DNA of 29,515 bases from positions 64,001 through 93,515 of the IMG/VR virus record IMGVR_UViG_3300045919_000305, one strand, 5' to 3'. Below the pieces are notes generated by a model that had not been told where the DNA came from, ran no database searches, and worked only from the letters and a program-made list of their open reading frames with translations. A program made the position numbers and the translations under genes. Below, one piece after another: positions 1 through 6,921 of the stretch. The stretch is from a virus. How positions within the stretch are numbered: the first letter of the stretch is position 1; the number at the start of each line of letters is the position of its first letter.

Positions 1-2
1 CG

Positions 3-2015
3 GAAGTTTTGAAAGGTATTGAAAACCCGGAAACAAAAGAAGACTATCAACGTTTATTAAAAATCCGCATAGATGCTGTGCAGCCTTATTTGTCCGAGCC
101 GCTAAGCTTTCAAGATTTGCGCATGACATTAAACCCAGCCCAGCGCGCGCACTTCGACCAACTAGCGGCCACCGAGACGCGGACCGCGCGCAAAGCTAAA
201 GAGGATAACCAACGCGCGCACGTTCCGACCATGAACGCGGCGACTAGTGGCGAAATTCGCCAAACAACACACACGAAGACCGGCCGCGCTTTATTTGTGG
301 TGGTGCCCGCGGATCGCGTAGAATCAGACGTTTATAAACTATGGAACAGTACCGCTAAAAGGCTAGGCGGCTATTATTCATCGTTCCGCGGCGTGGGGGC
401 AATTCCCGGCTTTCAATTCCCGACGATGGGAGCGGCGGAAGCGTTCAACGCTTTCATAGGCGGCGATAAAGGACAAGCAAGCGAAGCAATCAAAGTCGCG
501 CGGAATGCTTACCTAGACGACAAAACCCAGACCACGGCCGAACGCTTGCGCGAGATGGCCAACGCTTTAACCGACAAGGCAAAAAGCGCGCTTAATCAGG
601 ACCGCAAAACAAACACCCATCGAAGAGCGGACGCGGCCGCGCGTGCTGATAGTGCAGCCCGTAAAGACAAGGCACTGGCCGAAACAATGCTAAATATCGC
701 CGAAGGTTTAGAAAATAACGCGCTGATTTTTCTTGATAAGGTCCGCGCAAAAACACAGGTCGAACTGTTAAACACTTTTGTAAAAAACGCCCAGTACAAA
801 CAGCAAACAACACTCTACAAAACTTATTTAGAGCGCGAACAGCACCAAGGCGAAGAGCCGAACACCGAGACGGCCGATTATATCGACTTCCCGAACTTTG
901 TTGCGTATCGCTCAGATTTGGCGAAAATAGCGCGCGTTTTAGTGAACCTGGACGGCTCAAGAATGTTAGGTAAAGAGCTACTTAAGATCGCGGACGATAC
1001 CAGCAAAGAGTACGATACTTTTGCCAAAAAGAATCTATTATCTGTTTCGCGTTTCACTATTAAGGATGGGGCAGCATGGGCGGAATTCAGCACCAAGCGA
1101 GACGCGGAAACGTCAATTTTCAGCTCGGGCTTAAGCGCGGTTGCTTCCGTTTTACAGGTCAAAAAAGGCGAGTATAGAATAATTCTTAGCGCTTCCGAAG
1201 CCATAAAGCGCGGAATATGGGAAGGCGACCACGACAAGAAAATCAATCTTTCATACAGTACCGGCGTTGAAATGGTAGAAAAATTAGGACGCGCGGCGCG
1301 TAAAAATTCAAGCGTTTCTATCCCGTGGCAATTTGAGAACGTTTACAACACGCGCAAAAAGCTAAGCGCGTTGGGTATCGAAAACCCGGCGGAATTACGC
1401 GCGGCGGTCCGCGAATTCATTAACCTGAAAGCGGCCACCCAACAAGAAGACCAGATAAAAAAGCTTGAGCGCTCAATGGTCGGCCGAAGTAATGACGGGC
1501 TTGATTTTTTCCCAACGCCCACCGAGACGGCCGACTTAATGATAGATTGTGCCGACTTGCGGGAAGGTTTAATAATTCTTGAACCGTCAGCCGGTTGGGG
1601 GCATATAGCCGAACGTATACGCGCGGCGGGTTTTGAGCCGGACGTTTGCGAACTTTCATCGAGTCGCCGCGAATTGTTAGAGCTGAAAGGTTTTAACGTG
1701 GTAACGATGGATTTTATGACGCGGACCCCGATAGAAACTTACGACCGCATAATCATGAACCCGCCGTTTAGTGATCGCCGAGACGCTGAACACGTACAAC
1801 ACGCCTACCACTTATTGAAAAAAGGCGGGCGGATCGTGGCGCTAATGGGCGAGGGTGTATTTTTTGGATCAGATAAAAAGGCGGTTGCCTTTCGTGAATG
1901 GCTTGAAAGCGTGAACGGCTCAGACGAAAAGCTGGACGCGGGAACGTTTCAAGATTCTAGTTTACCCGTGAATACTTCCGTTAGTGCGCGACTCGTGATT
2001 ATTGACAAGGTTTAA
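3..2015 (+). CDS. Large phage/plasmid protein with C-terminal adenine-type DNA methyltransferase domain (5' partial)
   Basis: The reading frame is open to the left edge of the window. The first possible start (TTG at 9) has no properly spaced ribosome binding site, so the gene probably begins upstream. Counting from that TTG, residues about 496-668 form a class I SAM-dependent methyltransferase: an FFPTP entry motif near 499, the SAM-binding loop EPSAGWGH from about 525, and the catalytic NPPF tetrad at 584-587, as in N6-adenine enzymes. The first ~480 residues match no family I can name. They include a basic, Ala/Arg-rich helical stretch (about 170-230) and an RLGGYYSSFRGVGAIPGF segment near 120 that recalls multidomain plasmid and phage proteins. 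The likely role is modification of phage or host DNA at an early stage. The methyltransferase call is firm; the N-terminal role and target site are unknown. Confidence 0.8.
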   Translation, partial: EVLKGIENPETKEDYQRLLKIRIDAVQPYLSEPLSFQDLRMTLNPAQRAHFDQLAATETRTARKAKEDNQRAHVPTMNAATSGEIRQTTHTKTGRALFVVVPADRVESDVYKLWNSTAKRLGGYYSSFRGVGAIPGFQFPTMGAAEAFNAFIGGDKGQASEAIKVARNAYLDDKTQTTAERLREMANALTDKAKSALNQDRKTNTHRRADAAARADSAARKDKALAETMLNIAEGLENNALIFLDKVRAKTQVELLNTFVKNAQYKQQTTLYKTYLEREQHQGEEPNTETADYIDFPNFVAYRSDLAKIARVLVNLDGSRMLGKELLKIADDTSKEYDTFAKKNLLSVSRFTIKDGAAWAEFSTKRDAETSIFSSGLSAVASVLQVKKGEYRIILSASEAIKRGIWEGDHDKKINLSYSTGVEMVEKLGRAARKNSSVSIPWQFENVYNTRKKLSALGIENPAELRAAVREFINLKAATQQEDQIKKLERSMVGRSNDGLDFFPTPTETADLMIDCADLREGLIILEPSAGWGHIAERIRAAGFEPDVCELSSSRRELLELKGFNVVTMDFMTRTPIETYDRIIMNPPFSDRRDAEHVQHAYHLLKKGGRIVALMGEGVFFGSDKKAVAFREWLESVNGSDEKLDAGTFQDSSLPVNTSVSARLVIIDKV

Positions 2016-2019
2016 GCTA

Positions 2020-2175
2020 ATGAACTATTACCCGACCCGATACGAAGCCCGCATAAACAGCGGCCACAAAATCATAATAAAGCGAATCGTTAAAGGCGAC
2101 CATGCCGGACTATTCGCCGCGTTTACAAATTGGGTTACTTATGGCCGCTATAAGCGCGGCGGTTTAATCCGGTAA
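2020..2175 (+). CDS. Small basic hypothetical protein (51 aa)
   Basis: An ATG follows four bases after the methyltransferase stop codon, with AAGG about 10 bases upstream inside the preceding gene. The product begins MNYYPTRYEAR, is rich in Arg and Lys, and ends just before leader repeat A. Nothing in it identifies a family. The tight spacing and same strand suggest co-expression with the methyltransferase gene. Confidence 0.5.
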   Translation: MNYYPTRYEARINSGHKIIIKRIVKGDHAGLFAAFTNWVTYGRYKRGGLIR

Positions 2176-2240
2176 TTAAAACCCGAACACCCAAGCCACG
2201 GACGGCCTGCAAACAATTAATTTTTAACTTAACTAGAGGA
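2174..2240 (+). repeat. Leader repeat A, copy 1
   Basis: This non-coding stretch is nearly identical to 4333-4398. Shared blocks are AATTAAAACCCGAACACC, AGCCACGGACGGCCTGC and TTTTAACTTAAC.AGAGGA. The last block includes the ribosome binding site for the gene starting at 2250. It begins at the stop codon of the preceding gene. Its conservation beyond the ribosome binding site suggests a regulatory or recombinational role. Confidence 0.8.
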
Positions 2241-2249
2241 TTAAAGACG

Positions 2250-3056
2250 ATGGAATTTTCAAAAGCGCATCAAGATGAATGCAACCGTTACGCCCTAAAA
2301 AATCGCCTTGCCAATTACAAGGTGCAAGCCGAGCGAATTAATAACGGCACTGAACGCCGAGTTATCGGACCAATTCACCCCGCCCCGCTAACATGGCGCG
2401 AAGCGCGCAAAGAATACCCGGCCAATAAAATCAGGCCGTTAGCTCTCATAAAAGCCGCGAATACCCGCGCATTAAACCAAGACAAAGACGCGCTTTACTT
2501 AGACGCATTCAAAGACATGCCCGGCTATGTTGCAGAACCGAAAGACGCTGATAAATGTTGCCGCATGGACTATACCGGATGGTTTACAACCGAGGACGGC
2601 TGGACAGGCGAAACGTTAATCGGCGTCGTCGTGTCAATCCGCCACCCGCAAAAGATAAACCCAGAAACAGAAGGCCATATATTTTATATGGCAGGCACTA
2701 AGCACTCAGATTGGGACGGCGTGACTGTTTACACCGGCGAACTGTTCGAAGAAGAAAGGGCCGCGGCCAGACGAGCCGACCAGATCGCAGAAAGGGAAGC
2801 GGAACAATGCAGGGAAGAGGATCAAAAATATCAGGCACAAGAAAAGATAGCCGAACTTAAAAAGGAATTCCACGAGCTGAACGTTCAAGCGCTGGAAGTT
2901 ATTAAAGACGCGCGAAACGCTTCCGGTTTATTCCCGGCGTCAATATGCGAACTGATTAAAAGCAAGCTGGACGAAACTTTAGAACGCAAGCGCGATATAT
3001 TGCGCGGCGTTAAAGAGTTAACAGATACGCCGTGGATCGTTAGCGAATGGCGCTAA
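2250..3056 (+). CDS. Hypothetical protein with C-terminal coiled coil (268 aa)
   Basis: The ATG is preceded by AGAGGA about 10 bases upstream, within leader repeat A. The first ~160 residues are mixed and contain a Trp/Gly-rich stretch (TGWFTTEDGWTGETLIG, about 109-125), suggesting a compact beta-rich fold. Residues about 165-215 are strongly charged (EEERAAARRADQIAEREAEQ) and should form a long helix or coiled coil, possibly for oligomerisation. I do not recognise the family. It is the first of a run of small same-strand genes of similar style. Confidence 0.7.
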   Translation: MEFSKAHQDECNRYALKNRLANYKVQAERINNGTERRVIGPIHPAPLTWREARKEYPANKIRPLALIKAANTRALNQDKDALYLDAFKDMPGYVAEPKDADKCCRMDYTGWFTTEDGWTGETLIGVVVSIRHPQKINPETEGHIFYMAGTKHSDWDGVTVYTGELFEEERAAARRADQIAEREAEQCREEDQKYQAQEKIAELKKEFHELNVQALEVIKDARNASGLFPASICELIKSKLDETLERKRDILRGVKELTDTPWIVSEWR

Positions 3057-3103
3057 GCTAAACAAACCCGAACATTTGAACCAAACTTAAAGAGGATAGG
3101 AAA

Positions 3104-3418
3104 ATGAGCTTAACAATCAGCATAGACGTAGATTTAAGAATCCGCGACCTACTTGAAACAGTGGCGAGGGATAGCGCCCTGATACAAAAAGAATCAAGAA
3201 AGCTAGATAGTAAAATCAGAGAGCAAGCGGAAACAATTAAGGGTTTAACCGAATCCAAAAGCCGCGAATTAGAATTGCTCAACACTTTAAGCGATATTCT
3301 CTTTATCATCAACGAAGATAAAGACGGCTCTTTTTTCCTTTGTGAAGAAGCCGCGGAAACGTTAAACGATGCGCGCGAGTTAGTAGCCCGCGTTCAAGCG
3401 TTAAGGGGGATTAAATGA
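3104..3418 (+). CDS. Small coiled-coil hypothetical protein (104 aa)
   Basis: An AGAGGATAGG ribosome binding site precedes the ATG. The product is almost wholly helical, with heptad-like spacing of Leu/Ile from about residue 10 to 65 and a second helix near the C terminus. There are no catalytic or metal-binding motifs. Its stop overlaps the start of the next gene by four bases, indicating translational coupling. Its function is unknown. Confidence 0.65.
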   Translation: MSLTISIDVDLRIRDLLETVARDSALIQKESRKLDSKIREQAETIKGLTESKSRELELLNTLSDILFIINEDKDGSFFLCEEAAETLNDARELVARVQALRGIK

Positions 3419-3621
3419 GCCCTGAATTATTAAAAGCACTTTGTGCAGTCTATGAACTAGCCCAACAAAACGTAAACGACTTTGAAACAGACGGCGAACA
3501 AGAACTCGAAGAAATGTTAATACAAAATGAAAAGGATTTAGAAACGGTTTTAGCTTTCATTCGTAAGCACCAAAAGGAAAGGCTAGAGTTAAAAACCGCT
3601 ATTGATGGGGTTATTCAATGA
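3415..3621 (+). CDS. Small acidic helical hypothetical protein (68 aa)
   Basis: It starts with an ATG overlapping the previous stop, with AAGGGGG just upstream, and ends by overlapping the next start. The product is acidic and helical (DFETDGEQELEEMLIQ region), with no recognisable motif. It lies between two coupled genes, so it is probably translated as part of the same polycistron. Confidence 0.6.
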   Translation: MSPELLKALCAVYELAQQNVNDFETDGEQELEEMLIQNEKDLETVLAFIRKHQKERLELKTAIDGVIQ

Positions 3622-3857
3622 GCCCCTCAGAACTCAAACAAAACTATTTAACCAATAACCCAAACGGATTATTTTTTAACGCTAAGAACATGAAATTCGC
3701 CGGCGATACGATGATGAATTACGGAGTCAGGCACGCCGCTATAAACGGCGGCGTGGAATGTTGGGAACTCTACCGCAAGCGGCCGGTTAAGCACGGCTTA
3801 CAGACAAGCGCTTATTTCGATAAGCAAACATTTAAAAAGTTACGTAAAGAGGATTAA
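3618..3857 (+). CDS. Conserved small phage/mobile-element protein (79 aa)
   Basis: It overlaps the upstream stop by four bases. The sequence NPNGLFFNAKNMKFAGDTM followed by NYGVR and VECWELYRKRPVKHG resembles a short protein I remember from many phage, plasmid and integrative-element gene clusters. No function is established for it as far as I know. The conserved aromatic and basic residues suggest nucleic-acid or protein binding, but that is inference. Confidence 0.7.
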   Translation: MSPSELKQNYLTNNPNGLFFNAKNMKFAGDTMMNYGVRHAAINGGVECWELYRKRPVKHGLQTSAYFDKQTFKKLRKED

Positions 3858-3860
3858 GCA

Positions 3861-4121
3861 ATGTTTTTAAGCAAACAAGAAAAAAGATTAGAAGTTGCTA
3901 AACAGGTTGACATTCAATTGTTGCGGTTACGAACCGCCGTGTTCCAAAAAATTGAAAAAGCGTTTTTAAGTAACGCTATACCCGATGACTGGTTAGAAGA
4001 CGACAACGCCGTTTTAGCCCTGGCAATCATGGAATCATTACATAAAGACGCGGCTTTAGATTTGAAACGCTTTACCAAGCGAACAGCGAAGGAAATAAAA
4101 AACTTACATTTGTTTTTATAG
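3861..4121 (+). CDS. Small hypothetical protein (86 aa)
   Basis: AAGAGGA lies about eight bases before the ATG. The product is basic at its N terminus (SKQEKRLEVAKQ) and largely helical, with no known motif. It sits three bases after the preceding stop, in the same operon-like run. Confidence 0.6.
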   Translation: MFLSKQEKRLEVAKQVDIQLLRLRTAVFQKIEKAFLSNAIPDDWLEDDNAVLALAIMESLHKDAALDLKRFTKRTAKEIKNLHLFL

Positions 4122-4146
4122 CCCAACCACCCATAAGGAAACTACA

Positions 4147-4338
4147 ATGAACACTCAAAAAACCAAAGATCAAACCCAAACAACTAACGCTTTCTTTTTA
4201 ACAGACGATGACAGCGACTTAACCTTTATCGCGGCAGACGTAAGCGTTACGCGCCCCGGATCGTTTGAATTCGCAGGAATTGAAGCCCAGCGTATCACCC
4301 GAGATTGGGACATATCGGATGCTTACGGCTGGAATTAA
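4147..4338 (+). CDS. Small acidic hypothetical protein (63 aa)
   Basis: AAGGAAACTACA precedes the ATG. The product has a polar, Thr/Gln-rich N terminus followed by an acidic segment (LTDDDSDLTFI). Its stop codon lies inside the start of leader repeat A copy 2. No family is recognised. Confidence 0.55.
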   Translation: MNTQKTKDQTQTTNAFFLTDDDSDLTFIAADVSVTRPGSFEFAGIEAQRITRDWDISDAYGWN

Positions 4339-4398
4339 AACCCGAACACCGAAGCCACGGACGGCCTGCTACCAATTTATTTTAACTTAACGAGAGGA
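4333..4398 (+). repeat. Leader repeat A, copy 2
   Basis: This is the second copy of the repeat seen at 2174-2240, with the same AATTAAAACCCGAACACC, AGCCACGGACGGCCTGC and TTTTAACTTAAC blocks. Here it includes the stop codon of the upstream gene and the AGAGGA ribosome binding site of the gene at 4406. Confidence 0.8.
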
Positions 4399-4405
4399 TA
4401 GAAAA

Positions 4406-4585
4406 ATGGCCGAATATACAGTAGTTTGGAAAATAGACATTGAAGCAAACAGCCCGCGCGAAGCGGCGGAGCTGGCCTTAAAAATTCAGCGCGATAAAAA
4501 AAGCACGGCGACTGTATTCGATGTTGCAGAATTCGAAGGATCGGACGACGATTACGAAATGATTGATTTATCGGAGGAAGTTTAA
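4406..4585 (+). CDS. Conserved small mobile-element protein (59 aa)
   Basis: The ATG is preceded by GAGAGGATAGAAAA in leader repeat A. The product begins MAEYTVVWKIDIEANSPREA and continues with LALKIQRDKKSTATVFDV. That pattern is common in short proteins of plasmids, integrative elements and phages that I remember, with a beta-alpha-beta look and no known activity. The length is typical for those proteins. It ends four bases before the next gene. Confidence 0.65.
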   Translation: MAEYTVVWKIDIEANSPREAAELALKIQRDKKSTATVFDVAEFEGSDDDYEMIDLSEEV

Positions 4586-4588
4586 ACC

Positions 4589-4840
4589 ATGTGCGAACTA
4601 ACCGAAACAAACAAAGCGCTAGACGTTTATCTAGCAGCCCAAGCCGAACGCGACAAGTTATGGGACGCTATAGAAACCACCGAAGACGTGTATATCGCCG
4701 AACGCGCAGAAAAGGAAGCGCTAGAACAGGTCCAGCGTGCGTTTTATACCGATACTCAGACTATAAACAACTTGGCGGATTGTATGACAGTCCCCTTAAA
4801 AAGCTTTATGCGCATGACTGGACGGGAGCCAAGACGATGA
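4589..4840 (+). CDS. Small helical hypothetical protein (83 aa)
   Basis: TCGGAGGAAG lies upstream of the ATG inside the end of the preceding gene. The product is helical and charged through residue ~50 (AQAERDKLWDAI, AERAEKEALEQV). Its stop overlaps the start of the gene at 4837. A competing frame over the same bases gives an unnaturally Arg-rich sequence and was rejected. Confidence 0.6.
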   Translation: MCELTETNKALDVYLAAQAERDKLWDAIETTEDVYIAERAEKEALEQVQRAFYTDTQTINNLADCMTVPLKSFMRMTGREPRR

Positions 4841-4977
4841 TTAACGTTAACGACTTAACCGACGAGCAAATGAAGGCGCTATACCAGATCATCGACGGCG
4901 AAGTACCGCAAGCGATACGCGAACTTTCAGACGATGAATTGCTTAACGAATTAACAGAGGATTCTAAAAATGATTAA
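4837..4977 (+). CDS. Small acidic hypothetical protein (46 aa)
   Basis: The ATG overlaps the preceding stop (ATGA). The product is acidic (LTDEQMKALYQ, LSDDELLNELTED) and probably forms two helices. An upstream in-frame start would run through the whole preceding gene in another frame and was not used. It overlaps the next gene by eight bases. Confidence 0.55.
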   Translation: MINVNDLTDEQMKALYQIIDGEVPQAIRELSDDELLNELTEDSKND

Positions 4978-5260
4978 AGAAATTAAACCCGGCGCTGAAC
5001 AACTAAGAGCCGAAGAAGCCGCGCGGCTTAAGTCAGAAGCCTTAAACCGTGCACTTACCCAAGCCGAAACTAAACACGCGGCACTAGACCGGAGTTTTCA
5101 AAGCTTCATCAATAGAGCGGCTTATGTGGGCGCGGTGTTAATCCTGTGTATACTGGCTGAAAGCGCTATTATCTGGACCCAAGCGCAGAAGGAATGCGCC
5201 CCGGCTAAAACATGGGGCTACCAAGACAAGAGCCAAACAGCCGAGCCAAAGAAGCATTGA
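4970..5260 (+). CDS. Single-pass membrane protein with cytoplasmic helical domain (96 aa)
   Basis: AGAGGA lies upstream of the ATG. Residues 1-45 are charged and helical. Residues about 50-69 (AYVGAVLILCILAESAIIW) form one hydrophobic membrane segment, followed by a short polar tail ending PKKH. Topology is probably N-in. Function is unknown; small inner-membrane proteins are common in early phage regions. Confidence 0.65.
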   Translation: MIKEIKPGAEQLRAEEAARLKSEALNRALTQAETKHAALDRSFQSFINRAAYVGAVLILCILAESAIIWTQAQKECAPAKTWGYQDKSQTAEPKKH

Positions 5261-5261
5261 T

Positions 5262-5648
5262 ATGAACCCAGACGAACGCCAAGACATTGAAGACCGAGTG
5301 TTTCAACTTAGCGACCTGATTGAAGAGCGCATAGGGCAACTGGCTAACATCGAAGCGAATATTGAATCTATTAAGTTTATGGCTCAGGGACGCGTGCCGC
5401 AAGGGGAAGAAAACGACCGGCTACACCGGAACTTCAAAGCCCTGCACGCGAAACGCTGCCAGCTTAAAGAATACCGAACCGAAGTTTACCATTTAAGAAA
5501 ACGGCTAGAACCGGAAACGCAAGCCGAAAGGGATACCCGAAGCCTAGCCCTATTTAAGCTTCTTAAAGAAAAGTTATATAACCAGCTTGGGGCAAACGCC
5601 TTTGCTAATTTAATCAACGAATGCAATCGAGAGATTGACGGATACTAA
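5262..5648 (+). CDS. Charged helical hypothetical protein (128 aa)
   Basis: It starts one base after the preceding stop. The product is highly charged and helical throughout, with probable coiled coil around residues 8-40 and 55-85. There are no metal-binding or catalytic motifs. No family is recognised. Confidence 0.6.
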   Translation: MNPDERQDIEDRVFQLSDLIEERIGQLANIEANIESIKFMAQGRVPQGEENDRLHRNFKALHAKRCQLKEYRTEVYHLRKRLEPETQAERDTRSLALFKLLKEKLYNQLGANAFANLINECNREIDGY

Positions 5649-5660
5649 AAGGATACTAAC

Positions 5661-5810
5661 ATGAAAGTAAGAATCGTAAAAAACCAACGCGTCATAGCAA
5701 CCGCACAGATCAAAAACGCAGATTGCGCCTCAGTCCGTATTTACTATGCAACCGGCCACCAAGTTTTAACGAAAAGCGGGACAGATTTAACCGATCGGCT
5801 ATACCGCTAA
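5661..5810 (+). CDS. Small basic hypothetical protein (49 aa)
   Basis: AAAAGGA lies before the ATG at 5661. The product begins MKVRIVKNQRVIATAQIKNA, looks like a short beta-rich domain and ends DLTDRLYR. No family is recognised. It is followed directly by leader repeat B copy 1. Confidence 0.5.
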   Translation: MKVRIVKNQRVIATAQIKNADCASVRIYYATGHQVLTKSGTDLTDRLYR

Positions 5811-5841
5811 ACCAAACACCGCAGTCAAACCTTTTTGGAGA
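5811..5841 (+). repeat. Leader repeat B, copy 1
   Basis: The block ACC.AACACCGCAGTCAAAC, then a T-rich run and TGGAGAAAA, recurs at 6085-6120 with few differences and more loosely at 6528-6560. Each copy ends in the ribosome binding site of the next gene. Confidence 0.75.
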
Positions 5842-5847
5842 AAAACC

Positions 5848-6084
5848 ATGTTGCTTTATGAAAACCGTTTTTTAGTACTCGCTATTATCCTGTTCGGAAT
5901 TGGCAATCTATTACTAGGCATAGGGATAGGCCGTTTAACAACCCAAATGGAAAAAACCGGGAAGCCTACCCGCGAGCAGGTATATGCGCCATCAGACATG
6001 AAACCGCAGCCTTGTATGCTCGATTTCCATCCTACTCGTTTATTCGATTCGGCAGACCCTAATTGCCTTAAGGCATACCACTAA
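5848..6084 (+). CDS. Small membrane-anchored protein (78 aa)
   Basis: TGGAGAAAAACC precedes the ATG. Residues about 7-29 are strongly hydrophobic and Gly-rich (LAIILFGIGNLLLGIGIG), giving a single N-terminal membrane segment. The polar remainder has two Cys residues (near 56 and 73). Probably an inner-membrane protein with its tail in the cytoplasm or periplasm; function unknown. Confidence 0.6.
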   Translation: MLLYENRFLVLAIILFGIGNLLLGIGIGRLTTQMEKTGKPTREQVYAPSDMKPQPCMLDFHPTRLFDSADPNCLKAYH

Positions 6085-6120
6085 ACCGAACACCGCAGTC
6101 AAACATTTTCTGGAGAAAAT
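6085..6120 (+). repeat. Leader repeat B, copy 2
   Basis: It matches 5811-5841 (ACCGAACACCGCAGTCAAAC, T-rich run, TGGAGAAAA), fills the whole gap between two small membrane-protein genes and supplies the ribosome binding site for the gene at 6123. Confidence 0.75.
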
Positions 6121-6122
6121 TT

Positions 6123-6260
6123 ATGCCCGTTATTATCGCCGCAGTTATCGCCGTTGTACTTTACAAAGCGCATCAGGCTATTTTTAACACCGAAAAAACT
6201 GGTAAACAACGTAATTTTCTGGTATACTTATACGCACTGTTTTTAAGGCTACACCAATGA
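6123..6260 (+). CDS. Very small membrane protein (45 aa)
   Basis: TGGAGAAAATTT precedes the ATG. The product starts MPVIIAAVIAVVLYKAHQ, a short hydrophobic segment, and has a second hydrophobic stretch (FLVYLYALFL) near its end. Its stop overlaps the next start. No family is recognised. Confidence 0.5.
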   Translation: MPVIIAAVIAVVLYKAHQAIFNTEKTGKQRNFLVYLYALFLRLHQ

Positions 6261-6382
6261 AATTAATCAAAGCAGTCCCGACGCTAATTAGCGTCTTTTT
6301 TAATGTCGCGATTGGAGCCTATCTAGTCGCACGGATTAAACCCGACGGAGAAAAGCGATGCGCGAATACCTCAAAGCACTGA
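6257..6382 (+). CDS. Possible very small membrane protein (41 aa) containing a terminator-like palindrome
   Basis: The ATG overlaps the upstream stop (ATGA). The product, MKLIKAVPTLISVFFNVAIG onward, has one hydrophobic segment. The coding bases 6280-6301 form a textbook hairpin plus six T, which would be odd inside a translated gene. Either the palindrome is an attenuator within a real gene, or the frame is fortuitous. It overlaps the start of the gene at 6358 by 25 bases. Confidence 0.4.
   Translation: MKLIKAVPTLISVFFNVAIGAYLVARIKPDGEKRCANTSKH
6280..6301 (+). terminator. Candidate intrinsic terminator or attenuator
   Basis: GACGCTAATTAGCGTC is a perfect palindrome (6-bp stem, AATT loop) followed directly by TTTTTT. 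It lies about 50 bases downstream of a TGGTATACT extended -10-like element (6221-6228), whose -35 is poor. Confidence 0.6.
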
Positions 6383-6570
6383 ACGTTTTGTGCCTTTTCA
6401 TAGCGTGCGCGGTTATCGTCTTTTTCTTGACAACCTTTGCCACGGACGCATCGAATAACTGTTCGCAGTTTAGCAACCCAACGCGCCACGAGCTGTGTGG
6501 ATCGAACCTACATCCAGACCTCGTTAAGCCGAACACCGCATTCGAAAATCTTCTGGAGGATTTGAAATGA
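6358..6570 (+). CDS. Small membrane-anchored protein with extracytoplasmic Cys pair (70 aa)
   Basis: GACGGAGAAAAGCG precedes the ATG. Residues about 8-27 (LNVLCLFIACAVIVFFLTTF) form a membrane anchor or uncleaved signal. The remainder is polar with two Cys at about 35 and 47 that could form a disulfide if exported. The last codons overlap a copy of leader repeat B, and the stop overlaps the next start. Its role is unknown. Confidence 0.6.
   Translation: MREYLKALNVLCLFIACAVIVFFLTTFATDASNNCSQFSNPTRHELCGSNLHPDLVKPNTAFENLLEDLK
6528..6560 (+). repeat. Leader repeat B, degenerate copy 3 (inside coding sequence)
   Basis: GCCGAACACCGCATTC with a following TTCTGGAGGA resembles copies 1 and 2, but here it lies within the end of the gene at 6358-6570. 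It still ends in the ribosome binding site of the next gene. Confidence 0.55.
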
Positions 6571-6752
6571 CCGCTAAACAAAAGAAAGTAATGTTTTTTG
6601 GAACAATAGCCATAGGTTTGTGGCTATTCGGCGTCTACGCTTTAGCCGGAGTAAAAGGGGTAATACTAGCCGCCTGTTCGATGGCCGCAGGGATACAGCT
6701 TTTGTCCTGTATACACGACTATTTAACCCATGATAGTCAGTCGAGCCGCTAG
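6567..6752 (+). CDS. Small two-segment membrane protein (61 aa)
   Basis: CTGGAGGA lies upstream of the ATG, which overlaps the previous stop. There are two hydrophobic segments, residues about 8-27 (VMFFGTIAIGLWLFGVYALA) and 30-47, separated by a short turn with one Lys. It is the last of a tandem set of membrane microproteins. Function is unknown. Confidence 0.6.
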   Translation: MTAKQKKVMFFGTIAIGLWLFGVYALAGVKGVILAACSMAAGIQLLSCIHDYLTHDSQSSR

Positions 6753-6921
6753 ACGAAAAGCCGAAATGCACGGGCAAGCCTATTACGAAACAGGTAAGCC
6801 CTGTAAGCACGGGCATGTTACACTACGCAACACCGAACACCGGCACTGCCGGGAATGTAAACGATTACAATCCGCTGCGCAACGCGCGGCTTTGAAACTA
6901 CAGGAACAAAACCCATGTTAA
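6730..6921 (+). CDS. Small zinc-finger-like protein (63 aa)
   Basis: It starts within the end of the preceding gene. The motif PCKHGH at 24-29 with HCREC at 39-43 gives C25/H27/H29 and C40/C43, as in the treble-clef zinc knuckle found at the start of some HNH or endonuclease VII-like phage proteins. The nuclease core is absent, so DNA or RNA binding is likelier than cleavage. The N terminus is basic. Confidence 0.6.
   Translation: MIVSRAARRKAEMHGQAYYETGKPCKHGHVTLRNTEHRHCRECKRLQSAAQRAALKLQEQNPC

Noticed and set aside
4591-4836. Alternative frame giving an Arg-rich protein over the gene at 4589
   Set aside because: The composition is unlike its neighbours, while the other frame has a good ribosome binding site and ordinary composition. 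Only the distal part from 4837 is kept as a separate gene.
2174-6560. Leader repeats considered as a CRISPR array
   Set aside because: Copies are few, unevenly spaced by hundreds of bases or more, contain ribosome binding sites and are separated by genes.
6730-6921. HNH or endonuclease VII-like nuclease
   Set aside because: Only the zinc-binding knuckle is present; there is no Asn-His catalytic core and the protein is too short.
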